From positions 2,294,001-2,358,000 of the forward strand of contig NZ_JABFCS010000001.1 of the NCBI RefSeq assembly GCF_013087525.1: DNA of 64,000 bases, read 5' to 3'. The first letter of the stretch is position 1; every line of letters starts with the position of its first letter. Made by a program: the position numbers and the translations under genes. Source of the DNA: Ramlibacter montanisoli (GTDB lineage Bacteria > Pseudomonadota > Gammaproteobacteria > Burkholderiales > Burkholderiaceae_C). The notes beneath the pieces are model-generated. The model had not been told where the DNA came from. It made no database searches and saw only the letters and a program-made list of their open reading frames with translations. Positions 27,462 to 37,295 of this stretch are shown here, piece by piece.

Positions 27462-28529
27462 TCAGGGCAAGGGGATGAGGATCTTGAAATCCGTCCTCCC
27501 CGGGACGCTGTCGCACTCGATCAGCCCATGATGCTGCTGCACGAAGGTTTGCGCCAGCGTCAGCCCCAGGCCGGAGCCGCCTTCCCTTCCCGACACGAGC
27601 GGAAAGAAGATGCGGTCCTTGATCGAGTCCGGCACGCCGGGCCCGTTGTCGATGACATGCAATTCCAGTGCCAGTCGATAGCGCTGCTTACCGAAAGTCA
27701 CCTGTCGGCCGATGCGCGTGCGGAACGTGAGCTGCGCGTCGCCCGCCGCGATGCGCTCGGTCAGCGCCTGGCAGGCGTTGTGCGCGATGTTCAACACGGC
27801 CTGGATCAGCTGCTCGCGGTCGCCGCGGAACTCGGGGATCGAGGTGTCGTAGTCGCGCACCACCCGCAGGCCCTTGGGGAATTCGGCCAGCACCAGCGAG
27901 CGGACGCGCTCGCACACCTCGTGGATGTTCACGTCGCCCACCACGTGCGGACGGCGGTGCGGCGCGAGCAGGCGGTCCACCAGCGTCTGCAGGCGATCGG
28001 CCTCGTGGATGATCACGCGCGTGTATTCCTTCAGCTGCGGATCGATGTCCATCTCCAGCAGCTGCGCCGCGCCGCGGATGCCCCCGAGCGGGTTCTTGAT
28101 CTCGTGGGCGAGGTTGCGGATCAACTCCTTGTTGGCCTGCGCCTGGTCGATCAGGCGCTCCTCGCGGTCCTGCCGCGTCTGCGCCTCCAGCGGCAGCAGT
28201 TCCACCACGAATTCGTCGGGCACCTCGGTCTGCGCCAGCACCACGTGCACCGGCATGGGCTCGGCCTGGTGGCGCACCAGCCGCGCGTCGTAGCGCAGCG
28301 CCGCGTACTCGTTGACGCGCGCGCCGTCGAGGGCGGTGCGCAGCACGTGCGGTTCGGCGAAGCAGGGGAGGAAGCTCGCGCCCTCGATGGTGCGGCGGGA
28401 GGAGCCGAGGGCGTCCTCGAGGGCGGAATTGGCGAACAGGACGGTGCCGTCGCCGCGCACCACGGCCACCAGGGTGGCCAGCAGGTCGAAGGACTGGAAG
28501 CGCTGGGTCGATGCGGAGGGCTTGTTCAA
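27462..28529 (-). CDS. ntrB: Nitrogen regulation sensor histidine kinase NtrB
   Basis: Cytoplasmic kinase/phosphatase that controls NtrC in response to PII. PAS domain over about residues 12-110, H-box NLAHEIKNPLGGIRGAAQLL with the phospho-accepting His, N-box NIAHNACQAL, G1 box DNGPGVPD and G2 box GSGLGLTLAQ. About 355 residues from the TTG start chosen just after the DUF4124 stop (TGAGGG serves as ribosome site); a GTG 14 codons earlier would overlap that gene. No membrane segment, as expected for NtrB. It is in line with ntrC downstream and DUF4124 upstream. Confidence 0.94.
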   Translation of the reverse strand: MNKPSASTQRFQSFDLLATLVAVVRGDGTVLFANSALEDALGSSRRTIEGASFLPCFAEPHVLRTALDGARVNEYAALRYDARLVRHQAEPMPVHVVLAQTEVPDEFVVELLPLEAQTRQDREERLIDQAQANKELIRNLAHEIKNPLGGIRGAAQLLEMDIDPQLKEYTRVIIHEADRLQTLVDRLLAPHRRPHVVGDVNIHEVCERVRSLVLAEFPKGLRVVRDYDTSIPEFRGDREQLIQAVLNIAHNACQALTERIAAGDAQLTFRTRIGRQVTFGKQRYRLALELHVIDNGPGVPDSIKDRIFFPLVSGREGGSGLGLTLAQTFVQQHHGLIECDSVPGRTDFKILIPLP

Positions 28530-28533
28530 GCCC

Positions 28534-29034
28534 TCATTTTGCAGCCGAGCCGCCCGTGCGGCCGAGCTCACGGCGCAGCCCCGCGATGTCCTTCTCGTTG
28601 CGCTCGATCGCGGCCTTCATGTCGGCCACGCGGTCCAGGTACTTCTGGTAGTTCTTGTGCTCGGGGCCCATGCGCTCGGGCTCGCCGTTGTTGTATTCCT
28701 TGACCAGCTCGGCGTGGCGCGCCTCGGCCTTCTTCAGTTCGGCCTCGAGGATCGCTCGCGCGTCGGCGTCGCGCGCCTTCTGGTCGCCGGCCTCCACGCG
28801 CTGCGGGCTGGCCGCCGTCTGCGGCGCCGTCGCCACGTTCACGGGCTTGCCGGTGACCCGCGTGCCCTGCACGACCGTCACGTTCCCGCCTTCCACCAGC
28901 TTGCAGTTCTTGGCCGCGGCCTCTGCCTTGTCGTTGGTGTAGGAGTTGCCGCAGCGAAAGATCGCCGTCTGGGCGGAGGCGCCCAGGACGAAAGCGAAAG
29001 CGGCAAACGGAATCAGCGCGTAACGAGTCTTCAT
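28534..29034 (-). CDS. DUF4124 exported protein
   Basis: About 166 residues with a signal peptide (YALIPFAAFAFVLGASAQ). The short N-terminal DUF4124 unit is TAIFRCGNSYTNDKAEAAAKNC with two Cys; the remainder is a charged coiled coil (AILEAELKKAEARHAELVKEY and ERNEKDIAGLRREL). Function unknown. It sits between glnA and ntrB and is close enough to ntrB (four bases) to be co-transcribed, although its export makes a direct part in nitrogen signalling unlikely. A DUF4124 gene in this position is frequent in Comamonadaceae as I recall. Confidence 0.83.
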   Translation of the reverse strand: MKTRYALIPFAAFAFVLGASAQTAIFRCGNSYTNDKAEAAAKNCKLVEGGNVTVVQGTRVTGKPVNVATAPQTAASPQRVEAGDQKARDADARAILEAELKKAEARHAELVKEYNNGEPERMGPEHKNYQKYLDRVADMKAAIERNEKDIAGLRRELGRTGGSAAK

Positions 29035-29119
29035 GCGGTCTCTCCTGGCATCGGTGATGCGCGGGATGGCTTTCCAGTATGACCCAATCTCTGCAGATTG
29101 CCAATTAAGGTGTTGATTT

Positions 29120-29151
29120 AAAAAGAAAAGGGGCGACAAAAGTCGCCCCTT
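29120..29151 (-). terminator. Rho-independent terminator of glnA
   Basis: On the minus strand a 10-bp stem AAGGGGCGAC/GTCGCCCCTT with a TTTT loop is followed by TTTTCTTTTT. It lies about 90 bases after the glnA stop and upstream of the DUF4124-ntrBC unit, so ntrBC probably has its own promoter in 29035-29119. Confidence 0.85.
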
Positions 29152-29243
29152 TGGACTGGCACCTGTGGAATTTGGCCGGTGCCGGGCCGCCCCAAACGGC
29201 CGCGCCCCTCTGGGGGTACGGCGCCGCCGTTGGGGGCCCTATT

Positions 29244-30665
29244 TCACAGGCTGTAGTACATGTCGAACTCGATCGGGTGCGTGGTCATGCGGAAGCGGGT
29301 GACTTCCTGCATCTTCAGCTCGATGTAGGCATCGATCATGGTGTCCGTGAACACGCCGCCCTTGGTCAGGAAGGAGCGGTCCTGGTCCAGGTACTCCAGC
29401 GCCTGGTCGAGGCTGTGGCACACGGTCGGGATCTTCGCGTCCTCTTCCGGCGGCAGGTGGTACAGGTCCTTGGTGGCGGCTTCGCCCGGGTGGATCTTGT
29501 TCTCGATGCCGTCCAGGCCGGCCATCAGCATGGCGGCGAAGCCCAGGTAGGGGTTCATCGTGGGGTCCGGGAAGCGCACTTCGATCCGGCGGCCCTTGGG
29601 GTTGGCCACGTACGGGATGCGGATGGACGCCGAGCGGTTGCGCGAGGAGTAGGCCAGCTTCACCGGGGCCTCGAAGCCGGGCACCAGGCGCTTGTAGCTG
29701 TTGGTGCCGGGGTTGGTGATGGCGTTGAGCGCGCGCGCGTGCTTGATGATGCCGCCGATGTAGTACAGGGCGATGTCGGAGAGGCCGGCATAGCCTTCGC
29801 CGGCGAACAGGTTCTTGCCGCCCTTCCACACGGACTGGTGCACGTGCATGCCGGAGCCGTTGTCGCCGACGATGGGCTTGGGCATGAAGGTCGCGGTCTT
29901 GCCGTAGGCGTTGGCGACGTTCTGGATGATGTACTTCTGCAGCTGCGACCAGTCGGCGCGCTGCACCAGCGTGCTGAACCGGGTGCCGATCTCGTTCTGG
30001 CCCGCGCCCGCCACTTCGTGGTGGAACACTTCGACCGGGATGCCCATCTGCTCGAGGATCAGGGACATCTCGGCGCGCATGTCCTGCGTGCTGTCGACCG
30101 GGGGCACCGGGAAGTAGCCGCCCTTGGTGGTCGGACGGTGGCCCTTGTTGCCGCCTTCGATCTTCTTGCCGCTGTTCCAGGGCGCTTCGTATTCGTCGAT
30201 CTCGACGAAGCAGCCGTTCGGGCCGGCGCTCCAGCGCACGTCGTCGAAGATGAAGAATTCGGGTTCCGGGCCGAAGAAGGCCGTGTCGCCGATGCCGGAA
30301 GCCTTCAGGTAGGCCTCGGCGCGCTTGGCGATCGAACGGGGGTCGCGGTCGTAGGCCTTGCCGTCGCCCGGCTCGAGCACGTCGCAGGACAGGATCAGCG
30401 TCGTTTCTTCGAAGAAGGGGTCCACGTTGGCCGTGTTCGGGTCCGGCATCAGCAGCATGTCGGAGGCTTCGATGCCCTTCCAGCCGGCGATCGAGGAGCC
30501 GTCGAAGGCGTGGCCCGAGCTGAACTTGTCCTCGTCGAAATGGGAGACGGGCACGGTCACGTGCTGCTCCTTGCCGCGGGTGTCGGTGAAGCGGAAGTCG
30601 ACGAACTTGACTTCGTTGTCCTTCACCAGCTTCATGACATCTGCGACGCTCTTGGCTGCTGCCAT
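29244..30665 (-). CDS. glnA: Type I glutamine synthetase
   Basis: Makes glutamine from glutamate, ammonia and ATP; dodecameric, about 473 residues. Landmarks are [19 protein letters not shown], the ATP/glutamate site [38 protein letters not shown] and NRSASIRIP. The adenylylation Tyr is in [10 protein letters not shown], so control by GlnE is expected. AGGAGAAACC precedes the ATG. A sigma-54 promoter and two NtrC boxes lie upstream and a strong terminator lies downstream, consistent with NtrC activation under nitrogen limitation. Confidence 0.98.
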   Translation of the reverse strand: MAAAKSVADVMKLVKDNEVKFVDFRFTDTRGKEQHVTVPVSHFDEDKFSSGHAFDGSSIAGWKGIEASDMLLMPDPNTANVDPFFEETTLILSCDVLEPGDGKAYDRDPRSIAKRAEAYLKASGIGDTAFFGPEPEFFIFDDVRWSAGPNGCFVEIDEYEAPWNSGKKIEGGNKGHRPTTKGGYFPVPPVDSTQDMRAEMSLILEQMGIPVEVFHHEVAGAGQNEIGTRFSTLVQRADWSQLQKYIIQNVANAYGKTATFMPKPIVGDNGSGMHVHQSVWKGGKNLFAGEGYAGLSDIALYYIGGIIKHARALNAITNPGTNSYKRLVPGFEAPVKLAYSSRNRSASIRIPYVANPKGRRIEVRFPDPTMNPYLGFAAMLMAGLDGIENKIHPGEAATKDLYHLPPEEDAKIPTVCHSLDQALEYLDQDRSFLTKGGVFTDTMIDAYIELKMQEVTRFRMTTHPIEFDMYYSL

Positions 30666-30718
30666 CAGGTTTCTCCTGGGGATTGGTTGGTTGTTGATGA
30701 ATGTGCGGCTGGCGGGGA

Positions 30719-30734
30719 TGCAGGTTTTGTGCCA
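30719..30734 (-). promoter_or_regulatory. Sigma-54 (-24/-12) promoter of glnA
   Basis: On the minus strand TGGCAC-AAAAC-CTGCA, which matches the TGGCAC-N5-TTGCA consensus at all but one position, with the essential GG and GC dinucleotides correctly spaced. Transcription would begin about 43 bases before the glnA ATG. Confidence 0.85.
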
Positions 30735-30827
30735 AAGCTGGTGCATGCGGCACCACGCGCAGCGGGGCGATTGTGCGCGATCCTGAGCACTTTTCCCTAC
30801 GGAAGCCTTGCGCGAGCAACTCATCCG

Positions 30828-30844
30828 TGCACCTCCGAGGTGCA
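30828..30844. promoter_or_regulatory. NtrC binding site A upstream of glnA
   Basis: TGCACC-TCCGA-GGTGCA, a perfect dyad of the NtrC consensus TGCACC-N5-GGTGCA. About 128 bases upstream of the predicted glnA transcription start, a normal enhancer distance. Confidence 0.85.
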
Positions 30845-30854
30845 GCAGCGAGGA

Positions 30855-30871
30855 TGCACCGCGGTGGTGCG
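30855..30871. promoter_or_regulatory. NtrC binding site B upstream of glnA
   Basis: TGCACC-GCGGT-GGTGCG, one mismatch from the perfect dyad, centred 27 bp from site A. It lies within a few bases of the end of the CinA-type gene. Two adjacent sites would allow cooperative NtrC oligomer formation. Confidence 0.8.
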
Positions 30872-30873
30872 GA

Positions 30874-31685
30874 TCAGCTGCGCACCAATTCAGGGCCGAG
30901 TCGGACCTTCAGGACGGCCAGGCCGTCCAGCAAGGTCCGGTAGGCCGGGTCCACGTCCGAGGGGGTGCCCTTCACGCCCAGGTCGATGTGGCGGCCGTAG
31001 GTGGGGTGGTCCACGCTGGGCAGGCTGAACACCTTCACCTGGGGGTGCTCGCGCTCCACCTGCTCCATCAGCGGCGTGAGGGTGGCTTCCATCGAGCCGA
31101 ACACGATCACGGACTTCTCCAGGTAGGCGCCTTGCTGGAACAGGTGGCGGTAGTGGGTGTCCAGCACGCTTTCCATCATGGGCCAGGCCATCACGGGGAA
31201 GCCGGGGACAAAGTGCACGGTGCCGACCGTGAAGCCGGGGATCTTGTTGTACGGGTTCGCGATGATGGCCGCGCCCCTGGGGAACACGCCCATGTTCAGG
31301 CGGTGGATGTTGTCGGCGCGGTCCGGCTCGTAGGGCACGCCCTGCTCCCTGGCCACGTCCTGCATGCGCTCGCGGATCAGGGCTTCGGCCTGCGGGTGCA
31401 GCTCGAGCTCGACCCCGAGCGCCTTGCCGGCGCACTGGCGGGTGTGGTCGTCGGGGTGGCGCCGATGCCGCCGCAGGAGAAGACGATGTCGCCGGAGGCG
31501 AAGGCACGTTTCAGCGTCTCGGTGATCCGCTCCGGCTTGTCGCCGACGTATTCGGCCCATCCGAGTTGCAGGCCGCGGGCATTGAGCAATTCGATCAGCT
31601 TGGGCAGGTGCTTGTCGGCACGCTTGCCGGAGAGGATCTCGTCGCCGACGATGATGAGGCCGATGTCGGGGCGGGTGGTGGTCAT
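30874..31685 (-). CDS. CinA-type molybdopterin-binding domain protein (one apparent indel)
   Basis: About 270 residues of the competence/damage-inducible protein A N-terminal (MoaB/Mog-like) family, without the C-terminal deamidase domain. [20 protein letters not shown] and [17 protein letters not shown] are the family signatures; [28 protein letters not shown] follows. The frame breaks at ATPDDH because G4 at 31453-31456 (C4 on the coding strand) should be five; the rest reads normally to the stop. The ATG is chosen at [10 protein letters not shown]. Stand-alone forms of this type are sometimes nucleotide pyrophosphatases; here the activity is not known. It ends at the NtrC sites of glnA. 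Confidence 0.83.
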
Positions 31686-31707
31686 GGCCTCGCATTTTTC
31701 CACGCCT

Positions 31708-31734
31708 TGGGTTCCCGCCTTCGCGGGGATGACG
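31708..31734. repeat. Dispersed short palindromic repeat, copy 4
   Basis: TGGGTTCCCGC-CTTC-GCGGGGATGACG, same orientation as copy 1. It fills the short divergent spacer between the CinA-type gene and manC, where promoters for both would be expected. Confidence 0.7.
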
Positions 31735-31765
31735 AAACATTCTTGCCGCCCGGTACCATCCACGG

Positions 31766-33185
31766 ATGGCTTCCATCACCCCCGTCATCCTCTGCGGCGG
31801 CTCCGGCACGCGCCTGTGGCCGCTGAGCCGCAAGAGTTTCCCCAAGCAGTTCGTTCCCCTGATCGGCGACAAGAGCCTCCTGCAACTGACGCTGGAGCGC
31901 GTGGGGGGCTGGGCGGGCGCGTGGTGACGGTGGCCGCCGAAGAGCACCGCTTCCTGGTCGCGGACAACCTGCGCCTGGCCAGGCTGCAAGGCACCGTGAT
32001 CCTGGAGCCCGTCGCGCGCAACACCGCGGCGGCCATGGCGCTCGCGGCCCTGCATGCCGCGCCGGAAGAGTTCCTGCTGTTCTGCCCGGCCGACCACCAC
32101 ATCCCGGACGCAGCCGCCTTCGCCCGCACCATGAAGGAAGGCCTGACCGCCGCCGCCAACGGCATGCTGGTCACCTTCGGCGTCGTGCCCAGCTTCCCGA
32201 GCACCGCCTACGGCTACATCCGCCAGGGCGCGCTGCGCGCCGACGGCAGCATGCAGGTGGCGCAGTTCATCGAAAAGCCGGATGCGGCGCGCGCGCAGCA
32301 GTTGCTGCTGCAAGGCGACGTGCTGTGGAACGCAGGCATCTTCCTGGCGCAGGCGCGCTTCCTCGTGGAGGCGCTGGAGCAGCACGCACCCGACATCCTG
32401 CAGTCCTGCCGCCAGGCCATGGCCGCCCCGCGCACGGAAGCCCCGGGCAGCGCGGCGCCCGGCGTGAGCTTCGTGCGCCCCGAGCGCGCCGCCTTCGAGG
32501 CCTGCCGGTCCCAGAGCATCGACTACGCGGTGATGGAGAAACACGCCGACGTCGCGGTGCTGCCCTTCCGCGGCCAGTGGAGCGACGTGGGCAGCTGGAA
32601 CGCCGTCGCCGACCTCGCGCCGGCCGACGCGCAGGACAACCGCATCCAGGGCCAGGGCTGGGCGCACAAAGCGAACAACACGTTCATCCACGCGCCCCAC
32701 CGTCCCGTGGTGGCCCTGGGCACGCACGACCTGTTGATCATCGACACGCCGGATGCGGTGCTGGTGGCGCAGCGCGATTGCGCGGAACAGGTGAAGGACG
32801 TGGTGGCGCTGCTCGAACAGGGCAACGCGGCGCAGGCGGCGTTCCACCGCAAGGTCGTGCGGCCCTGGGGCTGGTACGACAGCGTCGACGCCGGTGAACG
32901 CTTCCAGGTCAAGCGCATCGGCGTGAAGCCGGGTGCATCTCTCAGCCTGCAGAAGCACCATCACCGCGCGGAGCACTGGGTGGTCGTGCGCGGCACGGCG
33001 GAGGTCACCCGCGGCAGCGAGACCTTCCTCCTGAGCGAGAACGAGTCGACCTACATCCCCATCGGGGAGGTCCACCGGCTGAGGAATCCCGGGAAGATGG
33101 AGCTCGAGATGATCGAGGTGCAGTCGGGGGCGTACCTGGGGAGGACGACATCGTGCGGCTCGAGGACAGCTACGGCAGATCCTGA
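31766..33185 (+). CDS. manC: Mannose-1-phosphate guanylyltransferase/mannose-6-phosphate isomerase (two apparent indels)
   Basis: Bifunctional enzyme giving GDP-mannose for surface polysaccharide, about 473 residues after correction. The nucleotidyltransferase signature ILCGGSGTRLWPLSRKSFPKQF is at the N-terminus, PADHHI and AQFIEKPDA follow, and the C-terminal type II isomerase cupin has KPGASLSLQKHHHRAEHWVVV. One C is missing near 31909 (VGGLGGRVV) and one G near 33138-33141 (GAYLGEDDIVRLEDSYG). Both ends are conserved, so error is likelier than decay. It is the first gene of the polysaccharide region. No phosphomannomutase is in the window. Confidence 0.93.
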
Positions 33186-34015
33186 ACCACCAGGTTAGCG
33201 GCCGCCGGGATGGCCGCAACGGGCACCTTTCGCATCTGGTCCAGCGCCGCCAGGCAGTAATGCGAGAACCAGAGCGACGAGAACACGAACACCAGCGTGT
33301 AGATCCAGATCGCCGCCGGGATCAGGATCGGGAACGCGGCGGCGAAGAACCAGCCCGAGGCCCACACGATGCTGGGCGCCGCGCCGAGGTACCCCGTCGC
33401 GATCCCCATCAGCAGCAGCCACATGCGATGCGTTCGGAAGACCAGCCGGCGCTCGTCGCTGCTGGCGTGGTCGGCCAGGGCATCGAAGGTCATCACGCGG
33501 TACGTGAGCCAGCCCCAGATCAGGGGCGGCAGCACCAGGATCAACGGCGGGATCAGCCACAGCGGCAGCGAGATCACCATCGCGAACAGCGCCAGCAGCA
33601 TGGAGCCCAGGGACCAGAAGGCGCCGCGGGCAAAGGAGGCACCGTGCCTGCGTTCCAGGTCGGGAAAGCGGCGCCGGCTGACCAGGTTCACCACCGAGGG
33701 CGTCATCAGCAAGGCCACGAAGAACAGCACCACCACCACCATGACCGGCGTGACGGCGAAGATCACCAGCAGCGGTGCCAGCGCGTTCTTCAGGCCCGCC
33801 AGCCCCATGTCTTCCAGCCAGTTCGTGGCGCTGGCCAGCCACTCGGTGCCCTCCAGCCAGACGAAGACGGAGTTCACCGCGCTGTCCCAGAAGAAATAGC
33901 CCAGCCCCAGGCCCAGGACCACCAGCAGCACCAGCGGCAGCAGGGAGATGGCGATGATGCGCGGGTGCAGGCAGTAGGCGACGGCGCGCCAGAAGGAGTC
34001 GAGGAAGAGGGACAT
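33170..34015 (-). CDS. EI24-domain membrane protein
   Basis: Integral membrane protein of about 281 residues with five to six helices, matching the EI24/CysZ-like family of uncharacterised bacterial membrane proteins. Features include the N-terminal MSLFLDSFWRAVAYCLHPR, two Leu-rich helices and the central RRRFPDLERRHGASFARGAFWSLG. A CysZ-type sulfate role cannot be claimed from the sequence. The ATG is chosen at MSLFL; the frame is open upstream but not conserved. Its 3' end overlaps the convergent manC by about 15 bases. Confidence 0.85.
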   Translation of the reverse strand: MSLFLDSFWRAVAYCLHPRIIAISLLPLVLLVVLGLGLGYFFWDSAVNSVFVWLEGTEWLASATNWLEDMGLAGLKNALAPLLVIFAVTPVMVVVVLFFVALLMTPSVVNLVSRRRFPDLERRHGASFARGAFWSLGSMLLALFAMVISLPLWLIPPLILVLPPLIWGWLTYRVMTFDALADHASSDERRLVFRTHRMWLLLMGIATGYLGAAPSIVWASGWFFAAAFPILIPAAIWIYTLVFVFSSLWFSHYCLAALDQMRKVPVAAIPAAANLVVQDLP

Positions 34016-34215
34016 CGGGCGCGATGTTAGCGAGCCGGCAGCAGGCCGGCGCTTCCGCAGGTTGCCCACCGGGGGCCGTGCTGATACATTGCCGAGGCCC
34101 TGGCGATCACGTCGGTGGCAACCGGGACCGATGGCTCGCAAGCGGTCCATCCAGGGACGTCGAAGGTCCGCCACTCCACTACGATGCGCTGAACAAGGTG
34201 AGATGAAGGCAGCTT

Positions 34216-35492
34216 ATGGAACTGCGTGACAAGACATTGGCGGTGATCGGCCTCGGTTATGTTGGCCTGCCCCTCGCCGTCGAATTCGGCAAGCACCGGA
34301 AGGTGATCGGCTTCGACATCAACCCGAAGAGGGTGCTCGAACTTCGGGCGGGTGAGGACCACACGCTGGAGTGCAGCCGGGCCGAGCTGAAGGCGGCGAC
34401 GCACCTGGCCTACTCGGATGATCTCGCCGACCTGCGGCAGGCGCAGGTTTTCATCGTCACCGTGCCAACGCCGGTCGACCAGGCGAAACGGCCCGACATG
34501 ACGCCGCTGGTCAAGGCCAGCGAATCGGTCGGCAAGGTGCTGAAGAAGAACGACGTGGTGATCTACGAATCCACGGTCTACCCGGGCGCGACCGAAGAAG
34601 TGTGCGTGCCGGTGCTCGAGAAAGTGAGCGGGCTGAAGTTCAACGTGGACTTCTACTGCGGCTACAGCCCGGAGCGCATCAACCCGGGCGACAAGGAGCA
34701 TCGCCTGCCGACCATCAAGAAGGTCACCAGCGGCAGCACGCCCGCCGTGGCCGACGGGGTGAACGCGCTGTACGCAGAGATCGTCACCGCCGGCACCCAC
34801 AAGGCGAGCAGCATCCGCGTGGCCGAAGCGGCGAAAGTGATCGAGAACACGCAGCGCGACGTGAACATCGCGCTGATGAACGAGCTGAGCCTGATCTTCC
34901 ACCGCCTGGGCATCGATACGCTGGAAGTGCTTCAGGCGGCGGGCACCAAGTGGAACTTCCTTCCGTTCCGGCCGGGGCTGGTCGGGGGCATTGCATCGGC
35001 GTCGATCCTTACTACCTGACGCACAAGGCGCAGGAGGTCGGCTACCACCCCGAGGTGATCCTCTCCGGACGCCGCATCAACGACAACATGGCGCGCCACG
35101 TGGCGGACGAAACGGTGAAGCTGATGCTGCGCAAGGGCCTGCCGGTCCTGGGCAGCAAGGTACTGGTGCTGGGCCTCACGTTCAAGGAGAACTGCCCGGA
35201 TGTGCGCAACACCAAGGTGGTCGACATCGTGCGGACCCTGCACGGCTACAACACGCAGGTCGATGTGTACGACCCCTGGATCAGCGCCGAGGAGGCGGAG
35301 CACGAATACGGGCTGAAGTGCCTGCGCGAGGTCCCGGCGAAGCAACAGTACGCCGCGGTGGTGCTGGCCGTGGGCCACAAGCAGTTCCTCGAACTCGGCG
35401 AGCAGGGCATCAAGGCATTCGGCCAGCCCGGCGCGGTCCTCTACGACGTGAAGGGCATCCTGCCGCTGGGCGCCGCCGACGGACGACTGTAG
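34216..35492 (+). CDS. tviB: Nucleotide-sugar dehydrogenase, TviB/WbpO type (one apparent indel)
   Basis: UDP-N-acetylglucosamine/galactosamine 6-dehydrogenase producing the uronic acid, about 425 residues. N-terminal Rossmann [43 protein letters not shown] and the catalytic Cys in [24 protein letters not shown] are typical of the Vi-antigen/WbpO subfamily. A C is missing at 34989, splitting the active-site motif; restoring it joins two conserved halves. With the WbpP/TviC-type epimerase at 49.9 kb it would give UDP-N-acetylgalactosaminuronate. Start ATG follows GAAGG. Divergent from the EI24 gene across 200 bases. Confidence 0.93.
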
Positions 35493-35683
35493 GCATTGCA
35501 GATCCTGCCTGCATGCGCCGCGTTTCATCGGCATGCACGCCGGCCTCCTCCCGCCCGGGCGGTGCGGCGAAGTCGTGGACGCACAACCTCGAGGGCGACT
35601 ACGGCGCCAACAGGGAGGTGCGGCCGGGGAGGCACCACCTGAACACAGGATGCGGATGGGCCGGATTCCTTTAGCATCGACCC

Positions 35684-36627
35684 ATGCCGACCGCGAAAAC
35701 CTATCATTTCCATGAGGTGGAGCGGTGCGTCATGTGCGGCGCGGACGGCCGGAGCGCACGCGTCCTGGGCCTGCGCCTGAACGGCAGCCAGGGGCGCTCT
35801 CCCCGGCAGAAGACCGGCATCGCCGTGTCGATCTGCCAGTGCCGCCGGTGCGGCCTCAATTTCCCGCAGCCGCTGCCGGTGCCGGGCTCGATGTCCGACC
35901 ACTACGGAGTGCCGCCGGAAAGCTACTGGAAGGACGCCTACTTCGATTCGGACCCGAACTACTTCGCCCGCCAGATCGCCGACGCCAAGCGGCTCCTGGG
36001 TTTCAGGCCTGCCATGCGCGCGCTCGACATCGGCGTGGGCATCGGCAAGGCGGTCAAGTCAATGCGCGCGGCCGGCTTCGAGGTCTGGGGCATGGAGCCG
36101 TCGAAGCCGTTCCACGAGAAGGCGCTCGAATGGACCGGAATCGAACCCGGGCGCCTGGCGCTTGCCGGAATCGAGGACGCCGAATACCCGGAAGATTTCT
36201 TCGACTTCGTCACCTTCGGGGCCGTGCTGGAGCACCTCTACGATCCGGGCGAAGCGATCCGCCGGGCCTTGCGCTGGCTCAAGCCGGGCGGAGTGATCCA
36301 GGCCGAGGTGCCGTCGTCCAGGCACCTGATGGCCTCGCTGCTGAACGCGTACTACCGGCTGCGGGGGACCAACCTCGTGACCAACCTCAGTCCGATGCAC
36401 TCCCCTATCACCTGTACGAGTTCACGCCCGACAGCTTCCTGCTGCACGGAAGGAGGGCCGGGTACGATCTGGCCGAGCACTATGTGGATGTGGCGAGCAT
36501 CCGCCACGTGCCATCGCTGGTGCAGCCTGCCCTGCGCTGGCTGATGTCGCAGCGCGGCTCCGGCATGCAGCTCACGGTGTGGCTGCGCAAGAAATCCGGG
36601 CCGGGCGCGACGGCGGCCGCCAGCTAG
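35684..36627 (+). CDS. Class I SAM-dependent methyltransferase (one apparent indel)
   Basis: About 314 residues. The N-terminus has a CVMCGAD...CQCRRCGLNF zinc-ribbon-like pair of CXXC motifs, then the SAM-binding ALDIGVGIGKAVKSMRAAGFEVWGMEPS and FDFVTFGAVLEHLYDPGEAI. This arrangement is common for sugar or lipid methyltransferases in O-antigen loci. A C is missing in the run at 36402-36405 (MHSPYHLYEFTP); downstream sequence then continues the domain. Acceptor unknown. It is separated from tviB by 191 bases and overlaps the convergent YdcF-type gene by four. Confidence 0.85.
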
Positions 36628-37289
36628 GGCAAGGGCGCACGGGAGCCGCAGTCGCCCCGGCGCCGGGCAACGGACAGCGGCGCGAGAAGTCGACCCGCCC
36701 ATTCCGCGGCAGGATACCGCGCCGCATCCAGGCCATCGCCGCTCGGTACGAAGCTGTCCAGCGTCAGCGGATGGTTCCTCCGTGGCGCATCCGGTGCCGG
36801 AGCAGGCACCACATGGAATCCGGCGGCCTCGAACAGCGCACGTGCACGGGGCATGTGGACCGGGTCGGTGAGCAGGGCAACCCGGGTGATGGCAGCTCCG
36901 GCCAGGATGCAGCGCGAGTAGAGCGCGTTCTCCAGCGTGTCAAAGGATTCGGCTTCCACCCAGCGCGGCGTGATCCGGTATTGCTGGTGGAGTATCTCCA
37001 CCATCTTCTGCGACTCGGCGGCGTAGGGGTGGTCACCGGTGCCCTTGCCCGTGAGCAACAAGGGCAGGCCGGACTGCCGATGCAGCGCGGCCGCGTAGTG
37101 GGCGCGGTGCGTCCGCCCGCCCAGCACCACGATCGCCTCCACCGTCCGCAGCTGCTCGGAACGGACCGGCGCAGACTGCCGCTCCAGCGCATACAGCAGG
37201 AATGCCGCCCCGGCCTGCGAGCCAAGCAGCACCATCAACGAAAGCACGAACCCGCAGGCAGCCGTCAGCCAGAGGAATCCGCGCAGCAT
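36624..37289 (-). CDS. YdcF/SanA-like DUF218 protein
   Basis: About 221 residues: one N-terminal membrane helix (FLWLTAACGFVLSLMVLLG), then a periplasmic DUF218 domain with VEAIVVLGGRTHRAHYAAAL, LLLTGKG and LLTDPVHMPRARALFEAAG. Family members such as ElyC and SanA are linked to envelope integrity and cell-wall or ECA precursors; their reaction is unknown. It is the last gene of a five-gene minus-strand operon that starts at 40077 and is six bases after the sterol-desaturase-type gene. Confidence 0.87.
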   Translation of the reverse strand: MLRGFLWLTAACGFVLSLMVLLGSQAGAAFLLYALERQSAPVRSEQLRTVEAIVVLGGRTHRAHYAAALHRQSGLPLLLTGKGTGDHPYAAESQKMVEILHQQYRITPRWVEAESFDTLENALYSRCILAGAAITRVALLTDPVHMPRARALFEAAGFHVVPAPAPDAPRRNHPLTLDSFVPSGDGLDAARYPAAEWAGRLLAPLSVARRRGDCGSRAPLP

Positions 37290-37295
37290 GCTGCC

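Noticed and set aside
30808-33198. Very long open frames on the opposite strand or in shadow frames across manC, rsuA, exonuclease III and other genes
   Set aside because: These arise from the high GC content (few stop codons). Their translations are Arg/Pro/Ala-rich, have no family motifs and run across the true genes.
35493-35683. Possible remnant of a methyltransferase (a frame containing HHLNTGCGW) between tviB and the methyltransferase gene
   Set aside because: Only one short segment resembles a SAM loop. No start, no ribosome site and no continuation in any frame, so chance similarity is as likely.
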